64,000 nucleotides of DNA, from contig NC_088210.1 in NCBI RefSeq assembly GCF_037126465.1, forward strand, positions 12,050,011 through 12,114,010, given 5' to 3'. Position numbers and translations under genes: made by a program. Below, one piece after another: positions 20,521 through 32,926 of the stretch (position 1 is its first letter; each line of letters opens with the position of its first letter). This DNA is from Ornithodoros turicata. Lineage: Eukaryota > Arthropoda > Arachnida > Ixodida > Argasidae. The notes under the pieces are model-generated. The model had not been told where the DNA came from and did not search any database. It was given only the letters and a program-made list of their open reading frames with translations.

Positions 20521-21293
20521 ATGTCCATAAGCACGGTTGTATGTAAAAAAAAATCTTCAAATGCCCTCAGCGCCTTGTCGGACGACGGATGACCTAACAC
20601 TTTCGAGATGTCTAAGGCTCGGGAATTCACACCAGCGAGGCTCGCCTCTAATACCCTTCGAGCATCAACGTAAAGAGAATGGCTTTCAATGTTATCGGTT
20701 CGAACTATTGTCGAATGTGGTCCGTTACCCAGTTGAACGAGAAAGAAAATGTCCGCTCAATGAAATGCAGACGGAAACTTAGTCATCTGTGCATGTACTA
20801 TATTTCCTGCGTAAAAATTTTTCTGGTCAGGACGTTGTTTATTTTCTCACGTAGATGCTCTAAGGTATACATAACTACATTAAGACACACACAATCGGAT
20901 AAACCTAGGGGAACCAATAAATATGCACGACCACGCGACCGTTCCTCAAGCGAAATATAATGGATAGACCAGCGGCGCAAGAACTCTACTTCACCTACCA
21001 CCATCAATTGTGCGTCTAAGTCCACCACAATATAACCACGTGTAACGACCAGATAAGAGGAAACATCACACGCATGCTGCGACTTTGGGAGACGGCCCTG
21101 CACCGGTTGCGCCACAACACGAAGCGGGCAAAAGATAGCTATAAGATAGATACCCCAAAAGATTACCTATCGGAGACGCGTCTCTCCATACGGCGCCTAA
21201 AGGCGAAAACTCGACAAAACTAAGGGCCAAAATGTCTTAGCAACGACGCGCTCTTCAAGAACGTGCAGGGTCGTTTCCACAGAGCAGCAGTTG
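20521..21293. other. No gene recognised
   Basis: Opposed frames at 20679-20960 and 20798-21115 overlap and have no known motif. Confidence 0.35.
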
Positions 21294-21542
21294 CACTCTC
21301 AAAAATGAACTTCACCGCATAGCACGCTCCTAGCCAACCATTATCTCGAATGATATCGTTATCAGCCCTGATTTGTTGAAAACAGGGGGCGTACGCCTTT
21401 TCTGTGACAATTATGAACAGCATAAGTGTCACAGAAATGGCGTACGCCCCCCGTTTTCAACAAATCAGGGCAGATAACGATATCATTCGAGATAATGGTT
21501 GGCTAGGAGCGTGCTATGCGGTGAAGTTCATTTTTAAGAGTG
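21294..21542 (+). mobile_element. Palindromic MITE, family P subtype P1, TG flanks
   Basis: TG lies directly outside both ends. Termini CACTCTCAAAAATGAAC and TTTTTAAGAGTG. The arms are almost perfect and the copy is nearly identical to 59899-60148, including ACAGAAATGGCGTACGCC. Plus-orientation loop. Confidence 0.95.
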
Positions 21543-21829
21543 TGGGACACAAGGGGCTGCTGGTCACACCCCAACGTCCTAGACGGTCTTTTGTAGGGAG
21601 GACTCCCCATGCAGGATTCCATAGAAATTCACGCACCATCTCTGGAAGACAAACTGAGCCAATGTCTCTCCAAGCTAAACACAACTCAGACAAATTATTG
21701 CTACGTTCTTCAACAACATTGAGTAACTCACAAATTCACGATACAGCAGTGGTCTCGATAGCGACATTTGATGTTGGTCCATCACCCGCTTAAACAGGTA
21801 TACCACAACATGGTAGAAACGCGAAGGAA

Positions 21830-22054
21830 ATTGCACGCTCCTAGCCAACCATCGTCTCGAATGATATCGTTATCTGCCCTGATTTGTTGGAAACGGGAGG
21901 CGTACGCCTTCTCTGTGACACTTATGCCGGTCATAATTGTCAAAGAAAAGGCGTACGCCCCCCCGTTTTCAACAAATCGGGGCAGATAACGAAATCATTC
22001 GACATCACGGTTGGCTAGGAGCGTGCTATGAGGTGAAGTTCATTTTTAAGAGTG
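21830..22054 (-). mobile_element. Left-truncated palindromic MITE, family P
   Basis: Starts within the left arm at GAAATTGCACGCTCCTAGCC and continues through the core to a normal right terminus followed by TA. The loop CTTATGCCGGTCATAA carries two changes. Confidence 0.9.
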
Positions 22055-22299
22055 TAGGTAGTAACTATAGAAGTTACTACCTTTTTACACCCTTTTTTCT
22101 TAGATTGCAGGTAGAACTTTGCAACTTCTAGGCACAACAAATGCGACAACTATTACCTCTTAAAATACTCCAACTCTCTATACTCTCTACTCTCTCAATA
22201 CTCTCAATACTCTCAATACTCTCTACTCCAACCTTTTTTCTAAGAGTGTGGTAACTCGTGGAGTTACTACCTTTTTACACATATTTTCTGAGAGTGTAT
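22055..22299. repeat. Unclassified MITE-like repeat with TACTC minisatellite
   Basis: GTAGTAACTATAGAAGTTACTACC opens a small palindrome. GGTAGAACTTTGCAAC, GGCACAACAAATGCG and TATTACCTC match the inverted sequence at 58820-58880. A CTCTATACTCTCAATACTC minisatellite fills 22178-22232. The right end TTTTCTGAGAGTG is followed by TA. Confidence 0.65.
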
Positions 22300-23109
22300 G
22301 AGTCGTGCTGTAGTTTCACAAAAAGCCTAGCGGAGCTTGAGTGCAAATAATTACAGTAAATAAAGACGCAATAAGCGGCCAGATGACAAGCACCACCCAC
22401 CGCAGGCCTCCAAATTACCATGGTATAGACTGAATGGCGGAGAAGCCAAATCCCTTTGGCACTTCCTCTTTCAGGTTAACAGAAACATATATACGCAACC
22501 ACCACGACTTATGTATCTTCTCAATGGCTACAATGCGGCGTTGCACAAAATGTTGGTGCGCAGGCGAGCCTCTGTCCATGTTCCCACATGGCAGGTCTTT
22601 AATTGCGGCATCCTATAGTGATTAGTCACCGTGAAGGTGACCCCCGTGACATGATGGGGCAGTATCGTGACTGAGACGCTATATGGGTTCTGTTGTTGGC
22701 GGCAAGCTGGCGTTCTTGCCGGCGCTATAAACGTGATATTGACCTTCGAAGGGCCAGAAAGGCATCATACACATGCCGCAGAAATGAAAAAGCGTGGCGC
22801 TGTCTTCGTTGTCTTCTCCAGGGTTCCGTGCCAGCCATAGAGCTTCGCCGCGGGGAAGTCACAACACGCAATTTGTCAGTGCGAAGAGGTTTGCGTGACA
22901 CTGCAAAGAAATATATCGTACTTGCATCTAGAAAATAACAAGGGCGTATTAAAAAAAAAACAAAGCGAGAAAACGACTGGCGTGCAGAGAAAAAGGAATC
23001 ACGCAAAATGCAAACTATATACCGCGTGACAACGCATCACAATTGTAGCGCGCGCAGGTTGTGGCGTGGTACATGTTGTTTTGTATTTGGCGGGCTTTCG
23101 TTTTTTTTT
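22300..23109. other. No gene recognised
   Basis: Opposed frames at 22693-22938 and 22725-23006 are mirror shadows without a known motif. Confidence 0.35.
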
Positions 23110-23111
23110 TC

Positions 23112-23235
23112 TTTATTGGAGGGGGGATAGATTTATTCTAACAAAGAAAAAAAAGAAAGAGAGGAAAGGTAAGCCAAACGGGACGTCGGCTTGTTATTCC
23201 GCAAAGAAAAATAAAAAATAAATAAGAGAAGAATA
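23112..23235 (-). mobile_element. 5'-truncated LINE tail with poly-C end
   Basis: Minus strand reads GAATAACAAGCCGACGTCCC, GTTTGGCTTACCTTTCC, TTAGAATAAATCTATCCCCCC. This matches the 3' end of the LINE at 4681-6700. Confidence 0.7.
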
Positions 23236-23493
23236 AAATAAATAAAACGAAACGAAAAGAATTAGAAGAAGAATTAGAAGAAATAAAGAATAAACTAACA
23301 AACGGTGAAAGAAGGATGAGATAGATTAAAGACAAAGATGACTTTAAAAAAAGATGACTAAGAATCGGTGAAAGAGGGATGAGACGGATTAAAGAAAAAA
23401 AGATGTCTTTAAGAAAAAAGATGAGGTTATAATGCGGTGAGGGTGAGAGCGGGGCACTGAAAAATGAGATGGCATGACTTGAGTTCACACAGG

Positions 23494-23638
23494 AGGGGAG
23501 TTGCCTCTGGACAGAAGCCGCCGATATTTCGAACAGAGACTGTTCTTCTTCGAACAGTCTCTGTTCGAAATATCGGCGGCTTCTGTCCTGAGGCAACTCC
23601 CCTCCTACATTCTACCGGTTCGCTGGATTTCTACCCAT
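23494..23638. mobile_element. Insertion carrying a perfect hairpin
   Basis: The 16 bp CTTGAGTTCACACAGG stand on both sides (23478-23493 and 23639-23654). Inside, AGGGGAGTTGCCTCTGGACAG… through GATATTTCGAACAGAGACTG pairs with its complement around TTCTTCTTCG, about 55 bp per arm. The remainder, CATTCTACCGGTTCGCTGG, is outside the hairpin. The long duplication suggests a retroposed, folded-back cDNA. Confidence 0.7.
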
Positions 23639-23704
23639 CTTGAGTTCACACAGGCTGTTCATGAGACCTGTGTTGCTCAGGGACGTCAAAACTGCTTTTG
23701 GTCG

Positions 23705-23799
23705 TTCCCGTTTTCAACAAATCAGGGTGGATAACGATATCATTCGAGGTGATGGTTGGCTAGGAGCGTGCTATGCGGTGAAGTTCATTTTTAAGAGTG
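23705..23799. mobile_element. Right half of a family P subtype P1 copy
   Basis: CCCGTTTTCAACAAATCAGG through CATTTTTAAGAGTG, followed by CA. No left arm is present. Confidence 0.85.
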
Positions 23800-24649
23800 C
23801 ACGTTAAAAGAACCCTCAGGTGGGCAAACTTAATTCACAGTTGTCTCAGGACGTAAAGCCCCGAATTATTATTATTATTATAAAAAAAAAAAAAAACCTT
23901 ACCACTCGAAGATGGCTTGCGTGACGAACTGTTACTACGTGTTCCTATTCGGCAACGAAGGAGAATAGGAAGGAGCAAATTCCCGGCAGGGCCACGAAAA
24001 AAGAAGCAAAAACCCGGCGGCGGCGTGCGCGCGCGCGCGTCTGTGATTCCACACGGGAGAGATCCACGTTCCCATACTGGCCATCCCCGCACGATGTTTG
24101 CCGTATTGGGAACAAAGGAAGGGCCGTTCCGCCACTGTCCGTCTCGTACTGATGCGTCCTCGGAGGATATAGCTGTGAAAAGAAAGCGGGGGGAGAGACG
24201 GAGAAACAAAGAAAAAGACAACGCCTCGGAGGAGGGTGCACCGAACACGGTAGAAGGATCAGTCGTTCTATGGGAAGGCATCGATTTGTGAATGGGATTG
24301 GTGTAAGAAGGGGTGGTATATATGGCCTGGCGGATACGCAATTTGGGTCCTCTGTCAGAGGACCGTTTTGTGTCGTTCTTACGTGATTTACTGTCGCGCT
24401 ATCGGCGGGTGACTTGTTATCTACGAAACAAAGCGTACGCGTTCTGTCCTTTATATAGCTCGTCTCTGTATAGCATGTAACGACTTTCCCTCATGAATGT
24501 GCATCGCGTTCTCGTGCAATCCAGTTTAAACACGCTGTACCCAATCTTCTTCGCGTCGCTTGAAAGGGTTGTGCTGTGTACAGAGAGTCGGATCTTCATT
24601 CCGGCCTTAGGACAAAGGCGGGAAATAAATACGCCTACACTCTGAGAAA
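23800..24649. other. No gene recognised
   Basis: The longest frame (23835-24341 minus, 168 codons) is matched by opposed frames and lacks a known domain. (TTA)n near 23865 and an alternating GC run near 24029 are the only simple repeats. Confidence 0.35.
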
Positions 24650-25205
24650 GAAGCAGTGTTGTCCGTAACGCCGTTTTCGTAATCGATACTTCTGTTTCGG
24701 TATGGAAGTTCGGATCGCGATAGTCGTGTAGTTCAGTATCGGAAAAGTATTTCCGTTACAATTTATGGTAACGCGTTCTGGGTATCGTTACCGATACTTT
24801 TAGTGATGCCGATACTTTTGTAGTGCTCTCACCCTTTCTTCACTGGGCATCTGGGCATTTATTACTTTCGTTCATGGTGACTGGTTCGCCTATGACGCGG
24901 ATAAACGAAAATTTTGCGCGCCAGCTATTACTGAAGGTCAACCAAAGAGTCTAAGCCGTATATAATAACTATTCTGCTTTGTTATGGCAAAACTGTCTTC
25001 TCAGTATTCGCTATTATGCAAATGGAGTGCTCACGCAAGCGAGATTTCAATGTTGCAGATTTCATCCAACTTCTTCGTATTTGCAGCTAAAGTATAGGGA
25101 GTATTTTCTTACGGTTTTCAGTAACGGTAACGCTACCCTGTTACCTTAAAAGCGAAGTATCGATATCGGTATTTCGTACTACTTACTCCAGTAACGAGTA
25201 TCGGC
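24650..25205. repeat. Possible decayed hAT-like element
   Basis: Starts CAGTGTTGTCCGTAACGCC, a hAT-like terminus. The interior repeats GTATCG/CGATAC and GTAACG words. I cannot find a clean inverted partner at the right. Confidence 0.35.
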
Positions 25206-25697
25206 ACGCAGTATTCGCCTCTCCAGCAGGCTGCTCGCCACCTAGCGGACCCCAGCAGAAGCACTCAACGAATGATAGTAACAGCAGACGACAGGTATAT
25301 TTCGCGCTAACCCGAAACTGCCGCAACTTCCCTTCGTGTGCGATGGAGTGTCCCGGCTTACAGAACTCAAACAGCAACAGAACTGCTAAATTTCGCGGTG
25401 CAAGACTACTGCGGAGAAGAATATTCAATGTCGGGAAGAGGAAGAGGAAAAAGATACTATCAAAGGAGCGGCGTGAACGAAAACAACGAAGACAGCAGGA
25501 AACCACGCTCGAGTTATGTTATTTGGACAATTTTTGAAGCGTGTCTCGTGGAAGAAGGCATGAAGCAGGGCGATTTGTTCATCGGCAATCATTCTTTTCT
25601 GCGCCATCTTGAAGACGACGCGAGCGCCTCTATAGGTAGTTGGAGAGGCGAATAACGCAGGGGACCCGATGGGATTGCGATGGGACTGCGAATCGAG
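25206..25697. other. No gene recognised
   Basis: Two plus frames (25338-25655, 25343-25537) and a minus frame overlap. None has a known motif. Confidence 0.35.
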
Positions 25698-26012
25698 TAG
25701 CCACGCGCACGCGCACTGCCGCACTTTAGCGCGCGATGCCATCTATCGTCCGCGGGTGAAATGTTCCTTTCTCTTGCAAGGAGCTAATCAAGGCTGACGG
25801 CCTTGAGCTCACCTTGACACCCTCGGGACGCTCTGGTGGACAACACATGGATTAAGGCACAGCAATCATACACGCTTCTCTGTCTCACAGGCAGCCGAGC
25901 ATGTCATCTTTGATCCTCAACCGGGGATGGTACCAGTGTGGTGCGGAAACAAGATGGCGCTCCTGCTCTCCCTTGTGCCTCAGTGTCGATACTCTGAAGC
26001 GAAGCTTATTTA
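25698..26012 (-). mobile_element. Truncated copy of the 50514-51478 foldback (family F)
   Basis: Reverse-complement alignment with 50514-51478 runs through TAGCCACGCGCAC, CGCACTTTAGCGC, CACCCGCGGACGATAG (reversed), CTTGAGCTCACCTTGACA, ACATGGATTA, CAATCATACA, GGGGATGGTACC and GCGGAAACAAGATGGCGC, ending TATTTAGTGACTCTAG. It lacks the two elements nested in the 50-51 kb copy and so serves as an empty-site reference. Confidence 0.85.
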
Positions 26013-26099
26013 GTGACTCTAGTGGCAACAAATGCGAAAAAACACGGAACGGACGGAGGACGCGTTCGTTACCGTATTACTCAACCAACACGTTTACAT

Positions 26100-26295
26100 C
26101 TTCTCGCCACCGACCTCTCGACCAGCCTCTAAGGCCAACTTGTGTGTGTGTGTGTCTTTTTTGTTTTGTTTGTATCCATTTTCTTTGTCTTTCCTCTTCT
26201 TCTTGTCTTTTCCTTTTTTAAGGAATAGCAAGTCAGCCACCGCCGGACTAATCTTTCCTTTTTTTTTCAATAAACATATCCCCCCCCCCCCCCGG
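26100..26295 (+). mobile_element. 5'-truncated LINE tail with poly-C end
   Basis: TTTGTCTTTCCTCTTCTTC, AGGAATAGCAAGTCAGCC, ACTAATCTTTCC, CAATAAACATATCCCC with a 14-base C-run. This is the same 3' end as the LINE at 4681-6700. A (TG)n stretch at 26142-26154 lies within it. Confidence 0.75.
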
Positions 26296-26299
26296 AATG

Positions 26300-26418
26300 T
26301 CGTTCGAGATAATTGTGATGCGAGCTGTACCAATCAAAAGAGGGCGAGCGATGTGGTTCCCGATCATAGTTGGCTAGGAAGGTTTTATGAAGTGAAGCTC
26401 TGTCTTAATAGGGTGTGG
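26300..26418. mobile_element. Degenerate family P fragment
   Basis: GATCATAGTTGGCTAGGAAGG, TTTATGAAGTGAAGCTCTG and TCTTAATAGGGTGTGG recall a family P right terminus with many changes. Confidence 0.45.
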
Positions 26419-28286
26419 ACAACAATTGTGAGCTAATATGAACAGTACGTCCCCTCCCCCTTGTTTTAAAGGAGTACAGAGGGAGTGCAGTTCAGTTCAA
26501 ATGTTTTATTTTACAGCTTGTACAAAGGTAGTGCCACACAAATTGGGACAAAGAAATCAATGCAATAAACGGCACGAATTACAGGAGTACGAAACAATTT
26601 TCAGATTAAGACGTCTGATGAAAGTGTGTGTGTCAATTTATCGAATAGCACGAAACGTTTTTGATGTGCGCAATTTGTTTGCCAGAAAAACACTCGCATA
26701 AACATGGCTCCGCGCGTTCACCCTTTTAACTCGCAGCTCCGGGTGTAACGAGGAGGAGAAGCATGACGCCACGTCACCGATGACGTTACACAGTCCGTGC
26801 ATTCTGGTTCGCTGGTCAACAGGTGGGTCAAAGTCGCCATCTTGCCATGTATTTCGGCCCATTCCCCGCGTAAAACAACGGGGATCGCCATCTTGTGGGA
26901 CGGTTGTTGCCAACATCGCAAAATCTGCCACCTAGATTTGTACCGAAGTAGAAATTATCTGCAAACAATGTGCACCGAGCATGCTATTTCTCAAAATAGC
27001 CACTTCAATCCGTATCCAATCCAGCGTGAGTTATGGCTGCCGTCGCTCCTCAATGGGTGTGTGGATGTGTGCACGGTATTTCCAATCACTGCGGACGCAC
27101 GATCCTGTGTGTTCTGTGCAGTTGTGTCTGTGGACTGTGATGTTCCTTAAATATTGTGATGCTCGCCAGCCAGCTGAGGCCGCCTTGGATGATGTAGGTG
27201 AAGAAGGTGCCCAGCGTAACTCTACGACGACATTGTGCGAAGAAGTGACTACATTTGTACATTCATGCCCGTCGTCCTGCGTCCTGCAAAACACTTCTTC
27301 GTTAGTGCGCAGATTATGTTTTGTGATTGCCAATGAACGGCAGTACTTGAAGTAGGCAGCTTCGTTTTCGCTTTCGCAAGTGAAGAATGTTTTCTGTCAC
27401 AAGTGCTTTGTGAAACAATTTTCTTCTGCAACGACCCTGAAAGCTATGTTGCGAAGATTTGCCAATGAAAATTGTTTCAAACGCTATTCGTAACTACAAA
27501 TATTTTTGCGACTGAGTTGTGGAATAATAACACACAGTGTATGATAATGATAGACTGGATTTATTCGCAAATATATATTTGGTAATCGGTTATATTTGAT
27601 AAAGCAAGTTGCATAACCACTTCGAATCCCTCGCAAGTACTCCATGAATCAATTTTAACCACCATGTAACTTTTCTCTTAAAAGTCTGGTTTGGAAGTGG
27701 AACCGCTTTCATGCACCTCTTTTTGCAACCGTATCGTTCACGTCATCCCCTTCCACACTCAAAGAAAAGGTGTGTTTGACGGTGTGTGTTTAGCTGTATC
27801 GTAAAAGACCTTTCCCACCATCCAGTCTGATGACATTCCTATTCACACGTAGCATATACCTTTCAGTTCTCCACATATGCAAGCATATTGACTAACATGA
27901 AAAGAAATTGATTGGTGATTCACATGAATTAACAGAAAACCTGATTGACTAGATATAACATGAAAAACGGTTAAAACTTGGCCTGGTTGGTGATCACGGG
28001 AAGAAAGTTGCAGAATGCCATATTCATATAGTTTACTCTATACCACGAAAGTGTAATAAGGTATATATCGGGGGAATTATCAAGGTGCACAAACAGAGCG
28101 AGTGTTTTGGCTGGTTGATAAAGCACTGGGTTTTTTTCAGTTTTTAATTGAAAGGTGCATGAACACTCGTTTAAAAGAACATTCAATTAATACCTCTAAT
28201 AGATACGGTGCATTGGGGGACCACTTATTGACATGTGGATGTGACAATGAAAAAATGGTTAGGAAGCAAGTGAGCTGGTGAAGATG
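26419..28286. other. No gene recognised; repeat-poor
   Basis: Frames at 26797-27150 and 26981-27355 (plus) and 27031-27333 (minus) have no domain I can defend. This is one of the few stretches without a P, SINE or hAT signature. Confidence 0.35.
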
Positions 28287-28466
28287 ATGCATAATGTAAA
28301 AACCCCGAGACTAGAGAACACGAAGGGACAGACACAAACGTGACTTCGTGTTTGACTTGTGTTCGTTTGACTTGACTTCATGTTTGACGTATGTGACTTG
28401 TGTGAAAAGACATCGTGTTTGTGTCTGTCCGTTCGTGTTCCCTAGTCTCTGGGTTTTTACATTATG
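28275..28466. repeat. Inverted repeat pair
   Basis: CATAATGTAAAAACCCCGAG, ACTAGAGAACACGAAGGGAC on the left and GTCTGTCCGTTCGTGTTCCC, TAGTCTCTGGGTTTTTACAT on the right pair over about 50 bp. The spacer holds several CGTGTTTGACTT words. No protein is seen. Confidence 0.75.
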
Positions 28467-30079
28467 TGTGGGATGTCAAGCAGAATTCCGAAAAACAAAA
28501 ATTTTGTTCAGGTGTAAAAAATAAAGTAGCCTTCTCTTTTGAGAGGCGCATGAGATAAAAAAAGCAGGTAGTAACTGCGTCAGTAACCCCTGTATTTATC
28601 TTTGTGGTGTAAACAGGAAGTCCAACATGAGGGGGAGAGGAGGTCTCATGTATTTAAGGCTTCGTTTCACAAAATAAAAATTCTTTGGTTGGCAGATCAG
28701 TGTGGTGTCCTCATCGTTTTTGGGTTCCGTTCTCGTCTTTTCCTGCGCAGGGGTTTTTATCGTTTTTAACTATATTAGACGTAAGATGTGAAACAGTGAT
28801 TACGTTCACAAAGCATATGCACAAATGAAGTATACTTTGTTGTAGATCACTGATTATAGATTTCTTAACAAAATTTTTTTGCTTCGCTTTCACGTGAGTT
28901 GAGGCATTCATACAATTAAGAAATCTGTGCAGCTGTAAAAGATAAGTAAATGGTTCGTATTACACGTTACTAATATCTGCAAAATTCATATTCACCCACC
29001 CATATGCTTGTTGCTTTTTCCACACAAACTCTTCCTACTTGATAGAAGTGAAATGTGGAACATCGTCATTGCGTACACAAAATGTGTGCACACATAGTGG
29101 CATTACTGTGCTGGACGTAACTACTTATTGCCTTGAAGTAAAATTTGTTTATGTATGGACATGTACAACATATCTGGCATGAGCTCTGTCATGTACCATG
29201 CTCGTTACCTGTGTCTGACTGGCACGTCGTTCCGAGGAACTTTGAAATCACGCGCACTGTGCCTTCAGTAAAATATCTCACTTGTGCACTTCCAAAGCGT
29301 TGTCTCTATACGAAAATCTAAAATGCATAGATGACAAGTGGTTGCAAAGCAACATATGCGCTTTGCCTGTATGTATGCTCATCAGAGTGAAGAAGATTTT
29401 CTCCAATAAGGAGGGATAAGCTTTATTGAGACTGCTTTCCATAATCAGAAGTATGCTGTTCCCACTGTGATCAACCATCATACCAATAACGCTTGCTGTA
29501 GGCTACTCGTTTTGGTGCAGGAAGAGGGTGAGAGTTCGTCACTGCTGTACCTTAGAACTGAGCCGCTTGAGTAATCACGATAGAGGAAAAGAGGAAGCAT
29601 CATGTCAATGATATGTAACGTTTTGGTAGATGTCTTGTTTTTTTTTTTTTTTTTGCTATGCCTTCTCTCTGGTCCATGGAGGCTTCACATCAGGATTATG
29701 CCATCGAAGTGTGGTCACATTTCGTGGTCTTTGGACGTCTGCATTTATCAATTAGGTTTTACCCTTAGCAGTATTGTAATGCGGAGTGTTGAACGTTCCA
29801 TCCTCCCCCTCCTTTGCAAGTATATGAAAAAAATTTCAGACAGACTTTGGCTCAACATGTAGTTCCAGATGTGCCTGCATATGATAGATATGTAGCACGC
29901 CAAAACCCGCAACCACGAAACCGAAACTATCATTCTAGCTTGTGCATGCGTTACAATGCGAGCGTTACAACAATCGCTAAGAATGTCCAAGGCAACATGG
30001 GTTAGTTATTACTAACTTTTACCTGTTTACTGCATCATTTTTCAAGAAATTCGTTTGTTTAAGCAAATATGACAAAGAG
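28467..30079. other. No gene recognised; repeat-poor, AT-rich
   Basis: Only short frames are present. A T-run lies at 29638-29654. No terminal repeats are recognised. Confidence 0.35.
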
Positions 30080-31330
30080 GCAACAGTGGCGTTTTTTGCC
30101 GCCGTAACTGGCGAACTTCGGGTTTCCGGGTCTGGCAACTGCGTTCCACAAGATGGCAGCCTCCGCTGTTTGACGCTGATTTTACGGCAGTTTGACCCAC
30201 CTGCTGGTCAATGAAGGTCAGCGCCCTCTCCCTTTATCGCCGTAAACCAGACTCGCCAGTTTCCCCGGAGAATTGGGGATAGAAGGAGCGGCCGAATCAT
30301 GACGGAGCCAGGAGGAATGCTTTTTCAGAGCCCCGAACAGCCGAGTAGCAGACGACAGATTAGTAGCAGACAACATTTCTCTGAACCAATCAGCGAGCGC
30401 GGACACAGCAGAGTCAGCGCGAAGTCACAGGCAGATCACAGGCTGGTAATGCTCTCCACCACCGTTGCGCACGGTCGTTTTTTTGCGGCGTACTTTAAAT
30501 TGAATTTCTGCTACAATTATGACTCTGTGAGGTGAATTACTTTTCACGATGCATCTTACTGGCCTGCTTAACTGTTTTATAGAAAGAAAAAAGGGTGCTA
30601 TAAAAATGACTTCTGCGCTGCTTTAAGAGTGCACAGGTATACAACTGTTCTTCTTACACGACTGCGGAAACGGGGGAAAAAAAGAACGTGGGACATGCGA
30701 GAATCCTCATTCTTGGGAGGATGTGTGCTTATCTGAAATTTCTCGCCCGTGTCAGCGCCGGATTCCAGCGTGCAAATATTATGTACCTCGCAAAGGGACT
30801 GTGAATGAGGACGGGTGTGCAGTATTTGTCAGGGTGATGTATTCTGGCGGATGGGCAGCGCATGAGTGGATACGCAGATACAGGCGAGTTTATTTTGTGT
30901 GTGAGTTACATGTTATACTGACACGGCAGTGGCTGCATACTACTATTTGATTTTTGTCCGGTATCTTAAGGGCCTTCAGGGCATTCCATAACGGGAGAGA
31001 TAAACGCCCTCACGTTTTTTTTTGTTTTTTTTTACAAAGTCATCATGGGTGTTTGGGATAACGCAAAGCGTGCATTCAGGGAGAGAAGCGTATATCCTCG
31101 GATAGCAGGCTGTCATCGGTTGTGAGAAAAGTGGGTTGAAGTTTAAACTGATGGTGAACACGACTCAAAGAATGATGAATGGTGATACGGTGAATGATGG
31201 GACGGTGAGTCTGAATGAAAAAAAAAAGTGATTATGTGGAAGTGACAATGTATACGTATTTTCTATCCTATTTCGTGAGATATTATTATGTGACGACAAG
31301 GTAACTCTGATGAGGCTTTTATATCACATA
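30080..31330. other. No gene recognised
   Basis: GCCGCCGTAACTGGCGAACT (30100) and TCGCCGTAAACCAGACTCGCC (30237) are related words with a weak inverted relation. GAGTAGCAGACGACAG at 30343-30358 is part of the recurrent-word finding. Confidence 0.3.
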
Positions 31331-31333
31331 TAA

Positions 31334-32110
31334 GGCCGGTCCGCAAGGGTATGTTTTTCTTGCGTAACGGCCGAGTTTTCACGCCCAGCGCGAAATTTTG
31401 TACGTAGCAGCAGCTCGTAGCGCGTGATTCACACGGCGTCAGTGCAGATTTGATATTTCACGCAGCAGTCAGTTCACGGGCGTCCATAGCAACCAATCAC
31501 GGCGCAGGAAGTCACTTCTGGTTCCGGTCCAGCATCTTCCTTTTTAACAATGGCCGCTCTTTATGAAAAAGCTGCAGAAAGACATCTCCAGGTACAATAA
31601 CTTTCGCTCGTGAGGGTCCATTTTACCAAATGCAAATCAATAGACCATTTTAGAAAAGCAAGCGCCACCTGTGGTACGCAAGGGCTCATGGGAAGTTAGA
31701 GCGCCTTCAAGCATTACGATACGGCCAGAGGCGGAGGCAGAAGAAGAACAACAACATTCCCGGTGTGCGCAGCCACAGCGTCAGCCGATATGAACCATAT
31801 CCGAAGCAGACGACGGAGCAGTGTCCCTCAAAGTTCCCATGCTGCCTTGCGCCACGCGCTTGATGGCGCGCGCATCTTTTTAAAATCGTCCATTACGAAG
31901 GAACGCACACAAAAGCAACCGACGGAACAGGAAGGAGAGGAGAATGTTGCCAACACTTCGTAAAGCACGTACGCCAAAACTCTCCTGTGCGCGCAGCAGC
32001 GTGATTTGCGCCCCCTTGCGGTTTGACAGGCGTATTTTTTCACGGTGCGTGGCCATGCAGAGTTTTACGTAGTCCGATATTCAGAGAAACACGCACTATG
32101 CGGGCCGACC
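31334..32110. mobile_element. Possible PIF/Harbinger-like element
   Basis: Ends GGCCGGTCCGCA…TGTTTTTCTTG and, inverted, GGTCGGCCCGCATAGTGCG…GTTTCTCTG share about 70 percent over 30 bp and resemble Harbinger termini. A TAA precedes the left end, but the right side reads TCT, so no clean 3-bp duplication remains. Inside, MAALYEKAAERHLQ is followed by GTACAATAA, which could be a first exon and donor site (31551-31592). Confidence 0.4.
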
Positions 32111-32926
32111 TCTAGTGTTGACTGATTAGATGAATAACAGAATTAGTGAGCACGTCTTAACGTTTTGGCCTACTATTCCCTATATCCTTAATTTACTGAT
32201 TCACTTCATTTTCCCCAACAAAGTCAACAACTGAGGGCGGTTCTAAAACTCTGCCCCATTGCTTTTGCACTTGAAAACGCTGCATCGAGTGCTTCAGAAG
32301 AGCGCCTACACTCCTGTGCTTTCCAATTAACTCACCCCGAATTTCCAACAAATCCCCTCCCTGTGTTGCGGCTTTAGCATGTTCTAAATTCATTTAACTA
32401 ATCTGGTAAGCTAAGCTGGTAAAGTAAGTGGAGAGATATTACATACTCCGTTTCTAACTGGCGAGGGATTTATGAAGGAAGTACAGCGCAACCAGGGAAA
32501 AGTACATGGCCTGGGGTGTTACATGCTCATTTTTATTTACTTATTTCGAATCCAAAGCATAACCACGCGGGTAGCTGAGTCGCACGCTTTACAGGAGTCC
32601 TTGTTCGAGTGTACAAAATCTTGTTCATGCGAGAAAATTTTGTACAGCTAATCAGGAATGATCCACCGTTTGAACACAGTATTTGCTACTGTTAGTAGCG
32701 TTTATTACGACTCCCATGTTTCATGATATATATGATGGTAGAACCTTGAGACTACACTCTTAAAAGCCTGGACGATGAGGCTTTGATTCTATAGGCGGTG
32801 CTGCCTAGACACGCTGTGATCGTAATTATGGAGCGAATCCGAAACTACAATGCAGTCGACTGTAAACCTGAAACCGGAAAACAACAAATAACTTCATACG
32901 GTTGTTCCCAATACCAACACCACCTA
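32111..32926. other. No gene recognised
   Basis: A solo CACTCTTAAAAGCC behind TA at 32756 may be a stray P-type terminus. Otherwise nothing is recognised. Confidence 0.35.

Noticed and set aside
23835..24341. Minus-strand frame of 168 codons as a gene
   Set aside because: Opposed frames of similar length cover the same bases and the composition is low in information.
26797..27150. THAP-type zinc finger, from the string FNPYPIQRELW
   Set aside because: The required Cys and His positions are absent and the frame is not otherwise supported.
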